A program made the position numbers and the translations under genes. Below the pieces are notes generated by a model that was not told the origin of the DNA, did no database searches, and saw only the letters and a list, made by a program, of their open reading frames with translations. This document shows positions 9,159 through 17,791 of a stretch of DNA of 64,000 nucleotides, piece after piece (position 1 is the first letter of the stretch; each line of letters begins with the position of its first letter). This DNA comes from PALSA-600 sp963842335 (GTDB taxonomy: Bacteria > Actinomycetota > Thermoleophilia > Gaiellales > Gaiellaceae): positions 248,001 through 312,000 of the forward strand of contig CAWJGF010000003.1 in the NCBI GenBank assembly GCA_963842335.1. Reading direction: 5' to 3'.

Positions 9159-9982
9159 GCGAGCCCCTGGCGCTTCATGTCCTCGACGGCTGCCTTGCCC
9201 AGATAGGCCTCGATCACGCGCTCGTCCTGCTGTACCTCGCGCGGCGTGCCCTCGGCGATCTTCTCGCCGTAGTCGAGCACCGAGACGCGGTCGGAAACAC
9301 CCATGACGACGCGCATGTCGTGCTCGATCATCAGCACCGTGACACCGCGCGTTTCACGCAGGTGGCCGACGAACGACGTGAACTCGGCGGACTCCTGTGG
9401 GTTCATCCCCGCCGTCGGCTCGTCGAGCAGCAACAGTTGCGGGTTCGTCGCCAGCGCGCGCGCCACCTCGAGCCGGCGCTGGTCGCCGTACGGGAGGCTC
9501 TTCGCAGTCTCCTGGGCCTTACGCCGCAGACCGGTGTACTCGAGCAACTCGAGCGCGCGTTCGCGCGACTCCTTCTCCTCGCGTTTCACGGACGGCGTGC
9601 GCAAGATCGAATTGAACAGATTCGCGTGCATCCGGGAGTGCATCCCGACCAGCACGTTCTCGAGCGCCGACATGTTCTGAAACAGGCGGATGTTCTGGAA
9701 CGTGCGCCCGATTCCGCGCTCGGTGATCGCGTGAGGCGGCTTGCCGGTCACATCCTCGCCGAGCAGCGTGATCGTGCCCCCGGTCGGCTTGTAGACGCCG
9801 GTCAGCATGTTGAAGAACGTCGTCTTGCCGGCGCCGTTCGGTCCGATCAGCGAGATCACCTTGCCGCGCGGGACGTTGAAGCTGACGTCGTTGACTGCGA
9901 CGAGACCGCCGAACTCCTTGCGCAGCCCATCCGCGACCAGGATGTTGTCGCCACCCGTCTCTACGCGCTGTTCAGTCGTCAT
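9155..9982 (-). CDS. livG: Branched-chain amino acid ABC transporter ATPase LivG
   Basis: 275 residues. Walker A is ISLIGPNGAGKTTFFNML, followed by the LivG hallmark GIGRTFQNIRLFQNMSALENV. Walker B is LLLLDEPTAGMNP, and the C-terminus has the family's IEAYLGKAA. The ATG at 9982 overlaps the livM stop (ATGA); longer frames are livM antisense. It works with LivF as the ATPase pair on LivH and LivM. Confidence 0.92.
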   Translation of the reverse strand: MTTEQRVETGGDNILVADGLRKEFGGLVAVNDVSFNVPRGKVISLIGPNGAGKTTFFNMLTGVYKPTGGTITLLGEDVTGKPPHAITERGIGRTFQNIRLFQNMSALENVLVGMHSRMHANLFNSILRTPSVKREEKESRERALELLEYTGLRRKAQETAKSLPYGDQRRLEVARALATNPQLLLLDEPTAGMNPQESAEFTSFVGHLRETRGVTVLMIEHDMRVVMGVSDRVSVLDYGEKIAEGTPREVQQDERVIEAYLGKAAVEDMKRQGLA

Positions 9983-11565
9983 GCGCCCTCGTGGGTCACG
10001 TCGTAGAGCGGCTGGTCGTGGACGCCCTCGTGCAACTCGGCCGCCCGGCGTTTCGACGGGATCAGCCCTTCGGGTCGGAAGAGCATGACGAGCAGGATGA
10101 TCAATCCGTAGATGCCCGAGGCGAAGAGAGGAACGTCGAGCCCGTTGCCTGTGTCGCCGGGAACCGGAGGCAGGTTGCCGATCACCGAGATGTGGGCGTT
10201 CAGCCAGGCGCCGGTGTTCGCGAGGCCCTCCTGGTTGAGATAGGCAAGGAAGCCCGCGCCGACGATCACGCCGGCGATGTTGCCCATCCCGCCGAGGATG
10301 ACCATGCAGAGGATGAACACCGAGATGTTGAAGTAGAAGTCGCCGGGGAACGTCGCGCTCTTGAACGAGGCGTAGTAGGCGCCGGCGATGCCGCCGAAGA
10401 ACGCACCCGTCGCGTAGGCCCACGTCTTCGTCCGCATCAACGGCACGCCCATCGCCGCCGCAGCCGTCTCGTCCTCGCGGATGGCGATCCACGCCCGGCC
10501 GAGCCGCGAGTACTGCAGCCGGAACGAGCAGAACACCGTGATCAGGAGCAGGACGATCGCCGTCCAGTAGAAGACGTCCGTCGACTGGATCTGGTGCCCG
10601 AAGTACGTCGCCTTGCAGCACGTCAGGTAGTTGGCGGGCAGGAAGCCGCCGGTCAGATGGGAGAGATGGTTGCCGAACCCGAGCGGGTCGAGCGGTGTGA
10701 TCCCGTTCGGCCCGTTCGTGAGGTTGAAACCGGTACCGAGGAAGTTGTCGCTGTTGCGCGCGATCTGCGGCAGGATCTCGCCAAACCCGAGGGTCACGAT
10801 GGCCAGATAGTCGCCCCGAAGGCGCAGCGTTGGCAGGCCGATGATGATGCCCGTTGCCGCAGTGAGGATCCCGGCGAGTGGTAACAGGAGCCACAGCGTG
10901 ACGTGGATCCCGGGCAGGTGCGGGTCGATCCCGACCGCGCCGAAGTGGATCGTCTGGTGCGGGAACTGGAGCGATGCGAACCAGGCCGCGGTGTAGGCGC
11001 CCATCGCGTAAAAGGCGACATAGCCGAGGTCGAGCAGGCCCGCGTAGCCGACGACGATGTTCAGGCCGACCGCCATCATGATGAACACGAGCATGTAGAC
11101 GCCCGTGGCGACATCGGGCCAGACGCCAAAGACGGGGATCGTGAACAGCTTCGGTTGGTAGAACGGATAGAGGACCGCGGCGACGAGCGCGACGGTGGGA
11201 ACGAGCCATCGTCTCGTTCGCTCCGGAGCGAACGAGACGGAGAACACGACCGCGAGGATCGCGGCAAACGACCGGGGGCCGAAGACGAGGAACGTCCCGA
11301 CCAGGATGACCTCGCACGCCACCCGCGGATAAAACGGCAACTTCAACAGCCAGTAGATGGCGGTGATCGTCAGAAGCGCGAAGCCGAGCGCGTGGTCGAG
11401 CGCGAAATAGCAGAACAGCGCGAAGAGGAGCGCGATGAAGATCGAGATCGCAGCGCGCTGTACGGCGGGCAGCGACCTCCACCGCGCCTTGAACTGGTTG
11501 CGGAACCCGACTGCCTCCGGCGGCGGCCCCTGCTCGACGAACTCAGTGCCGGGCTGGGTGCTCAC
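9979..11565 (-). CDS. livM: Branched-chain amino acid ABC transporter permease LivM
   Basis: 528 residues, longer than usual for LivM (often 300-430), because of an N-terminal cytoplasmic and membrane extension before the conserved core. The core includes VGYAGLLDLGYVAFYAMGAYTAAW, GLPTLRLRGDYLAIVTLGFGEI, SRLGRAWIAIREDETAAAAMGV and GGMGNIAGVIVGAGFL. The GTG at 11565 overlaps the livH stop by GTGA. The extra membrane segments (starting FIALLFALFCYFALDHALGF) are seen in some actinobacterial LivM proteins. Confidence 0.9.
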   Translation of the reverse strand: MSTQPGTEFVEQGPPPEAVGFRNQFKARWRSLPAVQRAAISIFIALLFALFCYFALDHALGFALLTITAIYWLLKLPFYPRVACEVILVGTFLVFGPRSFAAILAVVFSVSFAPERTRRWLVPTVALVAAVLYPFYQPKLFTIPVFGVWPDVATGVYMLVFIMMAVGLNIVVGYAGLLDLGYVAFYAMGAYTAAWFASLQFPHQTIHFGAVGIDPHLPGIHVTLWLLLPLAGILTAATGIIIGLPTLRLRGDYLAIVTLGFGEILPQIARNSDNFLGTGFNLTNGPNGITPLDPLGFGNHLSHLTGGFLPANYLTCCKATYFGHQIQSTDVFYWTAIVLLLITVFCSFRLQYSRLGRAWIAIREDETAAAAMGVPLMRTKTWAYATGAFFGGIAGAYYASFKSATFPGDFYFNISVFILCMVILGGMGNIAGVIVGAGFLAYLNQEGLANTGAWLNAHISVIGNLPPVPGDTGNGLDVPLFASGIYGLIILLVMLFRPEGLIPSKRRAAELHEGVHDQPLYDVTHEGA

Positions 11566-12614
11566 CCACCCTCCGGCGTGCGCTCACCAAGCAGCCCCTC
11601 CGGGCGGAATACGAGGATCAGGATGAGGATCGAGAAGACGATCGACTCGGTCCAGTCGGAGCCGGGCGCATGCCAGTTCAGGCCTTCGTTGAATGCCTGA
11701 ATCAGACCGATCAGCACCGCACCGAGAACAGCGCCGGGAAGGTTCCCGATGCCGCCGAGCACGGCAGCCGTGAACGCGATCAGACCGAGCTGGAAGCCCT
11801 GGTCGAACCGCACGGTCGTCACGTAGAGCGCGTAGACGAACCCGGCGGCGCCGGCGAGGGCGCCGGCGATCAAGAACGTGAACGAGATCGTCCGGTTGAC
11901 GTTGATGCCCATCATCGCCGCCGCGTCCTTGTCCTGGGCAGTCGCGCGCATCGCCTTCCCCTGTCGCGTGCGCTGTACCAGGTAGGACAGACCGAGCAGG
12001 ACGGGGACCGTTATCAGCACGACGATCAGCTTGTTCCAGGTGTACTGGACGCCGGCGATCGAGAACACGTTCGAGTGTGGGAAGACGTCGGGCGCGGTGA
12101 CGTAGTTCGGCCCTTTCCAGGCAAGCCCGATGTCCTCGATGATGAAGCTGACGCCGATCGCGGTGATCAGCGGCGCGAGACGCGGCGCGCCGCGCAACGG
12201 CCGGTAGGCGATCAACTCGATCCCGGCGTTCAAGAAGCCGCACGAGAGCATCGACAGCGCGAGCACTGCGAGGAGGATCGGCACGGTCACCCACCCCTGG
12301 CCGGTGTGCAGGCCGAAGAGGCTCGTGGCGTAGGTGATCGTGAACATGCCACCGAGCATGAACACGTCGCCGTTCGCGAAGTTGATCAGCTCGAGAATGC
12401 CGTAGACGAGCGTGTACCCGAGAGCAACGAGCGCGTAGACGCAGCCGGTCGTGATCCCGATCAGGAACACCTCGAAGAAATCGCTGGGCGTCTTGACCGC
12501 ATTGACGACGAGCCAGAAGCCGAGCAGGGCCACGAAGACGAGCCCGAGGCCGCTGATCAGGCCTGGCCGCGGGATCCGGGCAACAAGCGAAGGGGCGGAG
12601 GCGTCTGCTGCCAC
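11562..12614 (-). CDS. livH: Branched-chain amino acid ABC transporter permease LivH
   Basis: 350 residues. LivH signatures include GCVYALVALGYTLVYGILELINFANGDVFMLGG, RGAPRLAPLITAIGVSFIIED, and GQGKAMRATAQDKDAAAMMGI with a short insertion. The start is GTG at 12614, with a -10-like TAAAGT 9 bases upstream. It heads the livHMGF operon. Confidence 0.92.
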   Translation of the reverse strand: MAADASAPSLVARIPRPGLISGLGLVFVALLGFWLVVNAVKTPSDFFEVFLIGITTGCVYALVALGYTLVYGILELINFANGDVFMLGGMFTITYATSLFGLHTGQGWVTVPILLAVLALSMLSCGFLNAGIELIAYRPLRGAPRLAPLITAIGVSFIIEDIGLAWKGPNYVTAPDVFPHSNVFSIAGVQYTWNKLIVVLITVPVLLGLSYLVQRTRQGKAMRATAQDKDAAAMMGINVNRTISFTFLIAGALAGAAGFVYALYVTTVRFDQGFQLGLIAFTAAVLGGIGNLPGAVLGAVLIGLIQAFNEGLNWHAPGSDWTESIVFSILILILVFRPEGLLGERTPEGG

Positions 12615-12623
12615 AGTGGTGCG

Positions 12624-12629
12624 ACTTTA
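12624..12629 (-). promoter_or_regulatory. -10-like box (TAAAGT) of livHMGF
   Basis: On the minus strand TAAAGT lies 9 bases before the livH GTG, consistent with the recurrent TAnnnT leaderless pattern in this window. Confidence 0.4.
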
Positions 12630-12665
12630 CTGCCTCGGCGGCAAAAGTCCTATGGAACCGGCAAG

Positions 12666-12671
12666 TACGAT
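12666..12671 (+). promoter_or_regulatory. -10-like box (TACGAT) of tRNA-Leu
   Basis: TACGAT sits 10 bases upstream of the mature tRNA 5' end, a usual place for a tRNA gene -10 element. No clear -35 was recognised. Confidence 0.4.
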
Positions 12672-12681
12672 TCGCCGACAG

Positions 12682-12765
12682 GCCGAAGTGGCGGAACTGG
12701 CAGACGCGCCGGACTCAAAATCCGGTTCCCTTCGGGGAGTGTGGGTTCGATTCCCACCTTCGGCA
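12682..12765 (+). tRNA. tRNA-Leu (anticodon CAA)
   Basis: The acceptor stem GCCGAAG pairs with CTTCGGC and the discriminator base is A. The anticodon stem CCGGA/TCCGG encloses CTCAAAA, giving anticodon CAA (codon UUG). A long variable arm (TTCCC TTC GGGGA) is typical of class II leucine tRNAs. The T arm has GTGGG TTCGATT CCCAC. CCA is not encoded; the next bases are CCT. Confidence 0.96.
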
Positions 12766-12836
12766 CCTGATCACCCGAGTGGACGCAGGGCGACGCCAGC
12801 TGCCCGGAGTTCCCTGGGTGGCGGGTCGTTGCGCCT

Positions 12837-13133
12837 TCACGCACCCGAGTTGTCGACGAACTGGGCGATCTCGACAAACTCGATCGTCGGCGCGACCCCG
12901 TACAGGCCGGTCACCCGTTCCCTCAGTTCGTCCGAGAAGAACTCGAGCGCCCTCTCCTTCGAGTCCCAGACGTAGAAGTTGTTGGCGCGTCCCTCGACCT
13001 CGTCGAAGGTGAAGAACTTGTAGCGAAGGCCCGGCATGCCCTCGAACGTCGCGCGGGCATTGTCCGCGACGCCGGTCACACGGGCACGATCAAACGATCC
13101 GTCGTAATGGAAGCTGACGTTGACACCGATCAC
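12837..13133 (-). CDS. YdhR-like / dimeric alpha-beta barrel monooxygenase-type protein
   Basis: 98 residues from GTG at 13133. The pattern resembles small dimeric alpha+beta barrel proteins of the YdhR/mono-oxygenase type: MPGLRYKFFTFDEVEGRANNFYVWDSKERALEFFS, in which a beta strand with a YVWD turn precedes a helix. Members include putative monooxygenases and stress-linked small proteins; the substrate is unknown. It stands alone between the tRNA gene and the ICMT-like gene. Confidence 0.65.
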   Translation of the reverse strand: MIGVNVSFHYDGSFDRARVTGVADNARATFEGMPGLRYKFFTFDEVEGRANNFYVWDSKERALEFFSDELRERVTGLYGVAPTIEFVEIAQFVDNSGA

Positions 13134-13356
13134 GGCTCCTCCTCGATCCCGGTCCGCGGCGGCTGCCACGGTCTCGGGAGATCTTCGTTCGCACACGGGA
13201 TCGCGGTCAACCACCTCTCCCTCGCGGCAGGCCGGTTAGACGGATACCGAGCGCGTCGGGTCAAACGCAACCTGGTTGAGCCCAAAACCAGGTTTGCGCG
13301 TGACGTGAATGGATGCCTGCGCAAGAGCTTCCTGCCACCTGGAACTATGAGGCGTG

Positions 13357-13905
13357 ATGAGAGTGGTGGAGCTCATCTTCGCGGTCGGCTGGGCGGCGTT
13401 CTGGGGGTACTGGCTCGTGGCAGCCCTCTCGATGAAACGGGGCCGCCCTTCGTGGTTGCGCGACCTGCGTGTCAGGGCGGTCCTCGCCGTCGTCGTGATC
13501 ATCTTGGTCCGCCTGGGAGTGTTTCGTGGCCACGGCCTCAACACCGATCCCTGGCTCGCGGGCATCGGGCTCGTCCTCTTCGCTGTCGGATTGTTGTTCG
13601 CGTTCTGGGCTCGCATTCACATCGGACGCAACTGGGGCACTCCGATGACGCAGAAGGACGAGCCAGAGCTCGTGACCAGCGGGCCCTACCGCTACGTGCG
13701 ACACCCGATCTACGCGGGCATCCTTGTCGCGGGGTTCGGCACCGCCCTCGCCCTGAGCTGGCTGGGGCTGGCTGCCGTAGCCCTGGCCGGCGTCTACTTC
13801 CTCTACAGCGCGACGGTCGAGGAGCGCTTCCTGACCGAGCAATTCCCGGACAGCTATCCGGAGTACAAGCGCTCGACCAAGATGCTCGTGCCGTTCATCC
13901 TCTGA
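13357..13905 (+). CDS. Isoprenylcysteine carboxyl methyltransferase (ICMT)-family membrane protein
   Basis: 182 residues with about five membrane segments. The C-terminal catalytic signature is clear: LVTSGPYRYVRHPIYAGILVAGFG, where the PYRYVRHPxY motif binds SAM, then EERFLTEQFPDSYPEYKRST. In bacteria this family methylates small molecules or lipids; the substrate is unknown. ATG 13357 is preferred; GTG 13354 is one codon upstream. A hairpin follows at 13914. Confidence 0.8.
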   Translation: MRVVELIFAVGWAAFWGYWLVAALSMKRGRPSWLRDLRVRAVLAVVVIILVRLGVFRGHGLNTDPWLAGIGLVLFAVGLLFAFWARIHIGRNWGTPMTQKDEPELVTSGPYRYVRHPIYAGILVAGFGTALALSWLGLAAVALAGVYFLYSATVEERFLTEQFPDSYPEYKRSTKMLVPFIL

Positions 13906-13913
13906 TCGACCCG

Positions 13914-13938
13914 GAAGCCTGAGATCCTCAGCGGCTTC
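13914..13938 (+). terminator. Possible hairpin terminator after the ICMT-like gene
   Basis: GAAGCC TGAG ATC CTCA (GC) GGCTTC forms a 10-pair stem with a two-base bulge, 9 bases after the stop codon. No T-run follows, so it may not be a strong intrinsic terminator. Confidence 0.35.
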
Positions 13939-13976
13939 GCGCTGCTCCTGCAGGCAAGGGTAGGGAAACGACCCCG

Positions 13977-14378
13977 TCAACCGGGAATGCGTCGCCTGGC
14001 CGTACCGGGGATCAAGCGGCCGTCGTACAGGGCGAGCGCGAGCACGAGCGCACCGAGGCCCGAGCTGAGGGCAACACCGTTGTCGATCCCGAGCGGGCCC
14101 GTCCTGCCGGACAGCCACCAGACGAGAAGGAGCAGCCCGCCGCCGATCGCCCAGGTGCGCACGAGCCAAACGACCCCGCGCTCGATCGCAAGCCAGTAGC
14201 AGACGCAGATCTGAACCGCCGCGAACGCGACGCCGTAAGGCCAGCCGAAATACGGCTGCCAGGATTGAAAGAGCGCTCCTTCGGAGCGGATCTTGGTTGC
14301 CCCCCACACGCCGATCTGCACGAAAACGGCAAGGACTGCCATGCCGAACACGACCGTCCGGACGAGCACTGCCTGCAT
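13977..14378 (-). CDS. Hypothetical four-helix membrane protein
   Basis: 133 residues, not recognised. Four hydrophobic segments are visible (TVVFGMAVLAVFVQIGVWGA; VAFAAVQICVCYWLAI; AIGGGLLLLVWWLSG; GALVLALALYD). A short polar C-terminus rich in arginine follows. It starts 5 bases after the stop of the upstream membrane protein gene, so both are probably co-transcribed and may work together. Confidence 0.6.
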   Translation of the reverse strand: MQAVLVRTVVFGMAVLAVFVQIGVWGATKIRSEGALFQSWQPYFGWPYGVAFAAVQICVCYWLAIERGVVWLVRTWAIGGGLLLLVWWLSGRTGPLGIDNGVALSSGLGALVLALALYDGRLIPGTARRRIPG

Positions 14379-14383
14379 GAAGA

Positions 14384-14812
14384 TCAGTCGACGGAGACCG
14401 CGACCGGGGCTTCGACCAACGCAACGCTGTCACGCTGGTAGGCCCGCCACGCGACCGCGACGATCGCTCCCGCAATGACCACGCCCAGGTAGCTGCCCCA
14501 CGCCGAGTAGTCGTCGTGGAGGTTCTTGACCGCGGCGACCGCGAAGACGAGCACGGCGAGCGTGAGCGTGATCGCCGTCTCGGGGACACGCGCCGGTAGT
14601 GCGATACCGAGAGCCCGGACGGCAGCCCACACGACGAGTACTGCCGTCAGGGATCCGAGCAGGACACCCTTGTCTCCGTGCCAGGCGTTCCAGGTGTACG
14701 ACGACTGATCGAGCGTTACGCGCTGCCAGGGCGCGAACGTGTCGAGGAACAGCAAGACAGCTGCTCCGAGCACGAGCACGCGTCCCACCCGAAGACCATT
14801 CGCCTGTTGCAT
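14384..14812 (-). CDS. Hypothetical four-helix membrane protein
   Basis: 142 residues, not recognised. It has an N-terminal hydrophobic segment (VLVLGAAVLLFLDTFAPWQ), a loop containing YTWNAWHGDKG, and three more hydrophobic segments, with an acidic C-terminus. The TFAPWQ loop after helix 1 resembles small actinobacterial membrane proteins of unknown role. It is separated from the corrinoid operon end by 63 bases holding its own promoter. Confidence 0.6.
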   Translation of the reverse strand: MQQANGLRVGRVLVLGAAVLLFLDTFAPWQRVTLDQSSYTWNAWHGDKGVLLGSLTAVLVVWAAVRALGIALPARVPETAITLTLAVLVFAVAAVKNLHDDYSAWGSYLGVVIAGAIVAVAWRAYQRDSVALVEAPVAVSVD

Positions 14813-14820
14813 CTCAGCTC

Positions 14821-14849
14821 ATTGTGTCTCGGCCGTGCGCCGTGGTCAA
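14821..14849 (-). promoter_or_regulatory. Promoter of the membrane-protein pair: TTGACC - 17 bp - CACAAT
   Basis: On the minus strand a near-consensus -35 (TTGACC, 14844-14849) and a -10 (CACAAT, 14821-14826) are separated by 17 bases. The -10 ends 8 bases before the ATG at 14812. Confidence 0.5.
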
Positions 14850-14875
14850 CGCGTCGGGTTGAAGGTCCGCCAGTT

Positions 14876-15748
14876 CTACTCCCGGAGCGAAGCGGTAATC
14901 GCGGCGATGTGCTCGGGAGTCGAGCCGCAGCAGCCCCCGACAATGCGCGCGCCTTGGGCGACGTAGCCCGCGACGTGCGCTGCCAGGTCGTCCGGCCCGG
15001 CGTCGTAGACCACGGCGTCGCGGACCATCCGCGGCACGCCGGCATTCGGCTTCACCCACAGCGGCAGCCCATTCGCCGCGCCGACCAACTCGTCGACGAT
15101 CAGGTCGGTGTCGGCGAGCGACTTGCCGCAGTTGGCGCCGATCGCAGCAACGCCGAGCGGTGCGAACGCTTCGACAACCTGTGTCGGCGTCAGCCCCATC
15201 ATGGTCTTCGTTCCCTGGTCGAAGCTGTAGGACACGACGACGGGCAGATCACTCGCGCTCCTGATCCCGGCCAATGCCCACAACCCTTCGTCGAGCGAGA
15301 AGAAGGTCTCCAGCACGAGCAGGTCGACGCCGCCCTCCGCCAGTGCGCGTGCCTGCTCGGCGTACGTGGCGAAGGCGAGGTCACGGGTCAGCGGGCCGAG
15401 TGGCTCGGTGAGATGACCCGTCGGCCCGAGCGAGCCCGCAACGAGCACGTCATCGCCCACCGCCTCGCGCGCGAGCTCTGCGGCCCGGCGATTGACCTCG
15501 ACCGCACGGCCTGCGAGACGCTCGTCGGCGAGGCGCAGCGAAGTCCCTCCGAAGCTGCACGTGAGCACGAGCTCCGAACCAGCTCCCACGAACCGGCGGT
15601 GCAGCGCCTGAACGTTGCCAGGCTCGTCGACCACCCACTCCTCGGGCGCGACACCCGGCTCGATGCCCATGTTCTGGTAGTTCGTGCCGGTCGCACCGTC
15701 GGCGATAAGGACTGTGTGCTGGGCGAGCCGTTCGATGAACGACGGCAT
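14876..15748 (-). CDS. Homocysteine S-methyltransferase family protein
   Basis: 290-residue TIM-barrel methyltransferase of the BHMT/MetH N-terminal type. The zinc-binding cysteines are visible in IGANCGKSLADTDLIV and VGGCCGSTPEHIAAI, and the N-terminus has ADGATGTNYQNMGIEPG. Family knowledge says these enzymes transfer a methyl group to homocysteine from betaine, S-methylmethionine or methyl-corrinoid donors. As the last gene of the corrinoid operon it could make methionine from betaine or from the operon's methyl-corrinoid; the donor is inference. The ATG at 15748 overlaps the preceding TGA by one base (TGATG). Confidence 0.85.
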   Translation of the reverse strand: MPSFIERLAQHTVLIADGATGTNYQNMGIEPGVAPEEWVVDEPGNVQALHRRFVGAGSELVLTCSFGGTSLRLADERLAGRAVEVNRRAAELAREAVGDDVLVAGSLGPTGHLTEPLGPLTRDLAFATYAEQARALAEGGVDLLVLETFFSLDEGLWALAGIRSASDLPVVVSYSFDQGTKTMMGLTPTQVVEAFAPLGVAAIGANCGKSLADTDLIVDELVGAANGLPLWVKPNAGVPRMVRDAVVYDAGPDDLAAHVAGYVAQGARIVGGCCGSTPEHIAAITASLRE

Positions 15749-16179
15749 CAGGCGTTCACCTCGGCGAGGCGACGTGCCACCCGCGCGGCGGCGCGGGCAA
15801 GCTCGGAGCCGGCCTCCGCGTCGCCGGCGACCGACGAGTGGAGTTGACCCCGTACCTGCTCGGCGAGGACGACGACCTGATCGGCGCACGCAGCGATCTC
15901 GTTCGGGACGGCGATGATGCGCGCGCGCGTCTCGTCGGTACGCACGGCCATGAACGCGACATAGGCGGCGGAGTCCTCGTCAGCGAGCTCCGAGAGTCGC
16001 GACCAGAGCGCTTTCGCGTGCACCACCGCTTGCTCATCGCCGGCGAACCGACCGGCGAGCTCAACAAGCGCAGCTGCGAGTGCAGCCGTCATCGCAGTGG
16101 CGGCGCCGCTGGCCGGTGCGGGCGTGCGCTCGCCGAGGGCAGCCAGGAACTCACCGATTTGCAGGTTGCTGTAGCTCAT
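15748..16179 (-). CDS. fchA: Formimidoyl-THF cyclodeaminase / methenyl-THF cyclohydrolase family (FchA-like)
   Basis: 143 residues, somewhat shorter than the usual roughly 200. It starts LQIGEFLAALGERTPAPASGAATAM, the family's conserved N-terminal helix and PAPASG loop, and keeps the all-helical pattern (AALAAALVELAGRFAG...VPNEIAACADQVV). In C1 pathways FchA interconverts methenyl-THF and formyl-THF. Its position in a methyl-THF-producing operon suggests that role rather than histidine degradation. Its start overlaps the end of the oxidoreductase gene by 29 bases. The short C-terminus makes activity worth testing. Confidence 0.75.
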   Translation of the reverse strand: MSYSNLQIGEFLAALGERTPAPASGAATAMTAALAAALVELAGRFAGDEQAVVHAKALWSRLSELADEDSAAYVAFMAVRTDETRARIIAVPNEIAACADQVVVLAEQVRGQLHSSVAGDAEAGSELARAAARVARRLAEVNA

Positions 16180-17791
16180 GGCGGTAGAACGGAGCCTCCT
16201 CCGGCGGCAGCGGTGTGTTGCCGCGAATCAAATCCGCAGCCTTCTCGGCGACCATCATCACGGGCGCGTAGATATTGCCGTTCGTGACGAACGGAAAGAC
16301 GCTCGCATCGACGACCCGCAACCCATCGAGCCCGTGCACGCGCATCGTCTCGGGGTCGACAACCGACGAGTCACCGACGCCCATTGCCGCGGTGCACGAC
16401 GGGTGGAGCGCCGTCTCGGCGTCGTTCGCGACCCAGGCGAGGATCTCGTCGTCCGTCTCGACGCTCGCCCCCGGCGACAACTCGCCGCCGTTGAAGGGTG
16501 CGAACGCCGGCTGGCCGAGAATCGAGCGCGCCGCCCGGACGCTCTCGACCCACTCGCGCCGGTCCTGCTCGGTCGAGAGGTAGTTGAAGCGAAGTGAAGG
16601 GTGCACGCGCGGATTAGAGGACACGATCTTCACCGATCCTCGGGCATCCGAGTACATCGGGCCGACGTGCAGTTGATAACCATGGCCCTTGGGTGCCGTA
16701 CCGTCGTAGCGGACGGCGATCGGCAGGAAATGGAACATCACGTTGGGATAGGCGACCTCGTCGTTCGAGCGGATGAAGCCTCCCGCCTCGAAGTGGTTCG
16801 TCGCGCCAGGGCCTGACTTGAAGAGCAGCCACTTCGCGCCGACGAGCGGCCGATTGCGCAACTTGAACGCAGGAGCGACCGTCACCGGGAGTTTCGAGGC
16901 GCACTGCACGTAGACCTCGAGGTGATCCTGGAGGTTGTCCCCCACCCCCGGCAGATCGCGCACGACATCGATGCCGAGTGCGCCCAACTCATCCGCGGCG
17001 CCGACACCCGAGAGCTGCAGCAACTGCGGCGAGTTGATCGCGCCGCCGCAGAGGATCACCTCGCCTGCCCGAATCGTCTCGCCCTTCACCTGGACGCCGA
17101 CGGCGCGGGTTCCCTCGAAGACGATGCGGTCGACGAAAGTACGCGTGCGCACCTCGAGATTCGGGCGGCTCATCGCCGGCCGCAGGTACGCGCGAGCCGC
17201 GCTGACGCGGCGGCCCTTGCGGATGTTGCGGTCGAACGTCGCGAAGCCTTCTTGTCGGAAACCGTTGACGTCGCTCGTCAGCGGATAGCCCGCCTCCTGC
17301 ACCGCGTCGAAGAACGCCGCGAAGAGCGGTCCTTCGGCGGGGCCGCGCTCGAGCGGCAGCGGGCCGTCGCCGCCGCGCCACTCGTCGGCGCCCGCAAAGC
17401 AGGTCTCCATGCGCTTGAAGTACGGCAGGCAGTGGGCGTAGTCCCAGCGCTCGAGGCCGGGCTCGGCGGCCCAGCGCTCGAAGTCGAGTGGATTGCCGCG
17501 CTGGAAGATCATCCCGTTGATCGAACTCGAGCCGCCGAGCACCTTGCCGCGGGCGTGGAAGATGCGGCGGTTGTTCATGAAGGGCTCGGCCTCCGACTGG
17601 TACTTCCAGTCGTAGAAGCGGTTGCCGATCGGGAAGGAGAGCGCCGCCGGCATGTGGATGTAGAGATCCCACCAGGAGTCCGGCCGGCCCGCCTCCAGCA
17701 CGAGGACGCGCGTGGCAGCGTCCTCCGTGAGCCGTGCCGCGAGCGCGCAGCCGGCCGAGCCCCCGCCGACGATCAGATAGTCGTACGTCAC
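16151..17791 (-). CDS. betA: GMC oxidoreductase, choline dehydrogenase-like
   Basis: 546-residue FAD enzyme of the glucose-methanol-choline family. The N-terminal FAD motif is YDYLIVGGGSAGCALAARL; GMC signature 1 is RGKVLGGSSSINGMIFQRG and signature 2 is GGAINSPQLLQLSGVG. The C-terminus has catalytic-region ALHPSCTAAMG and DASVFPFVTNGNIYAPVMMVAEKAAD. Choline dehydrogenase converts choline to betaine aldehyde. Choline as substrate is inferred from the family, the adjacent aldehyde dehydrogenase and the betaine-methyltransferase operon. The GTG at 17791 overlaps the aldehyde dehydrogenase stop (GTGA); longer frames are shadows. Confidence 0.88.
   Translation of the reverse strand: MTYDYLIVGGGSAGCALAARLTEDAATRVLVLEAGRPDSWWDLYIHMPAALSFPIGNRFYDWKYQSEAEPFMNNRRIFHARGKVLGGSSSINGMIFQRGNPLDFERWAAEPGLERWDYAHCLPYFKRMETCFAGADEWRGGDGPLPLERGPAEGPLFAAFFDAVQEAGYPLTSDVNGFRQEGFATFDRNIRKGRRVSAARAYLRPAMSRPNLEVRTRTFVDRIVFEGTRAVGVQVKGETIRAGEVILCGGAINSPQLLQLSGVGAADELGALGIDVVRDLPGVGDNLQDHLEVYVQCASKLPVTVAPAFKLRNRPLVGAKWLLFKSGPGATNHFEAGGFIRSNDEVAYPNVMFHFLPIAVRYDGTAPKGHGYQLHVGPMYSDARGSVKIVSSNPRVHPSLRFNYLSTEQDRREWVESVRAARSILGQPAFAPFNGGELSPGASVETDDEILAWVANDAETALHPSCTAAMGVGDSSVVDPETMRVHGLDGLRVVDASVFPFVTNGNIYAPVMMVAEKAADLIRGNTPLPPEEAPFYRHELQQPANR

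Noticed and set aside
9155..11482. 775-residue ORF covering livG and livM
   Set aside because: The N-terminal two-thirds is an out-of-frame reading of livM; livG starts at 9982.
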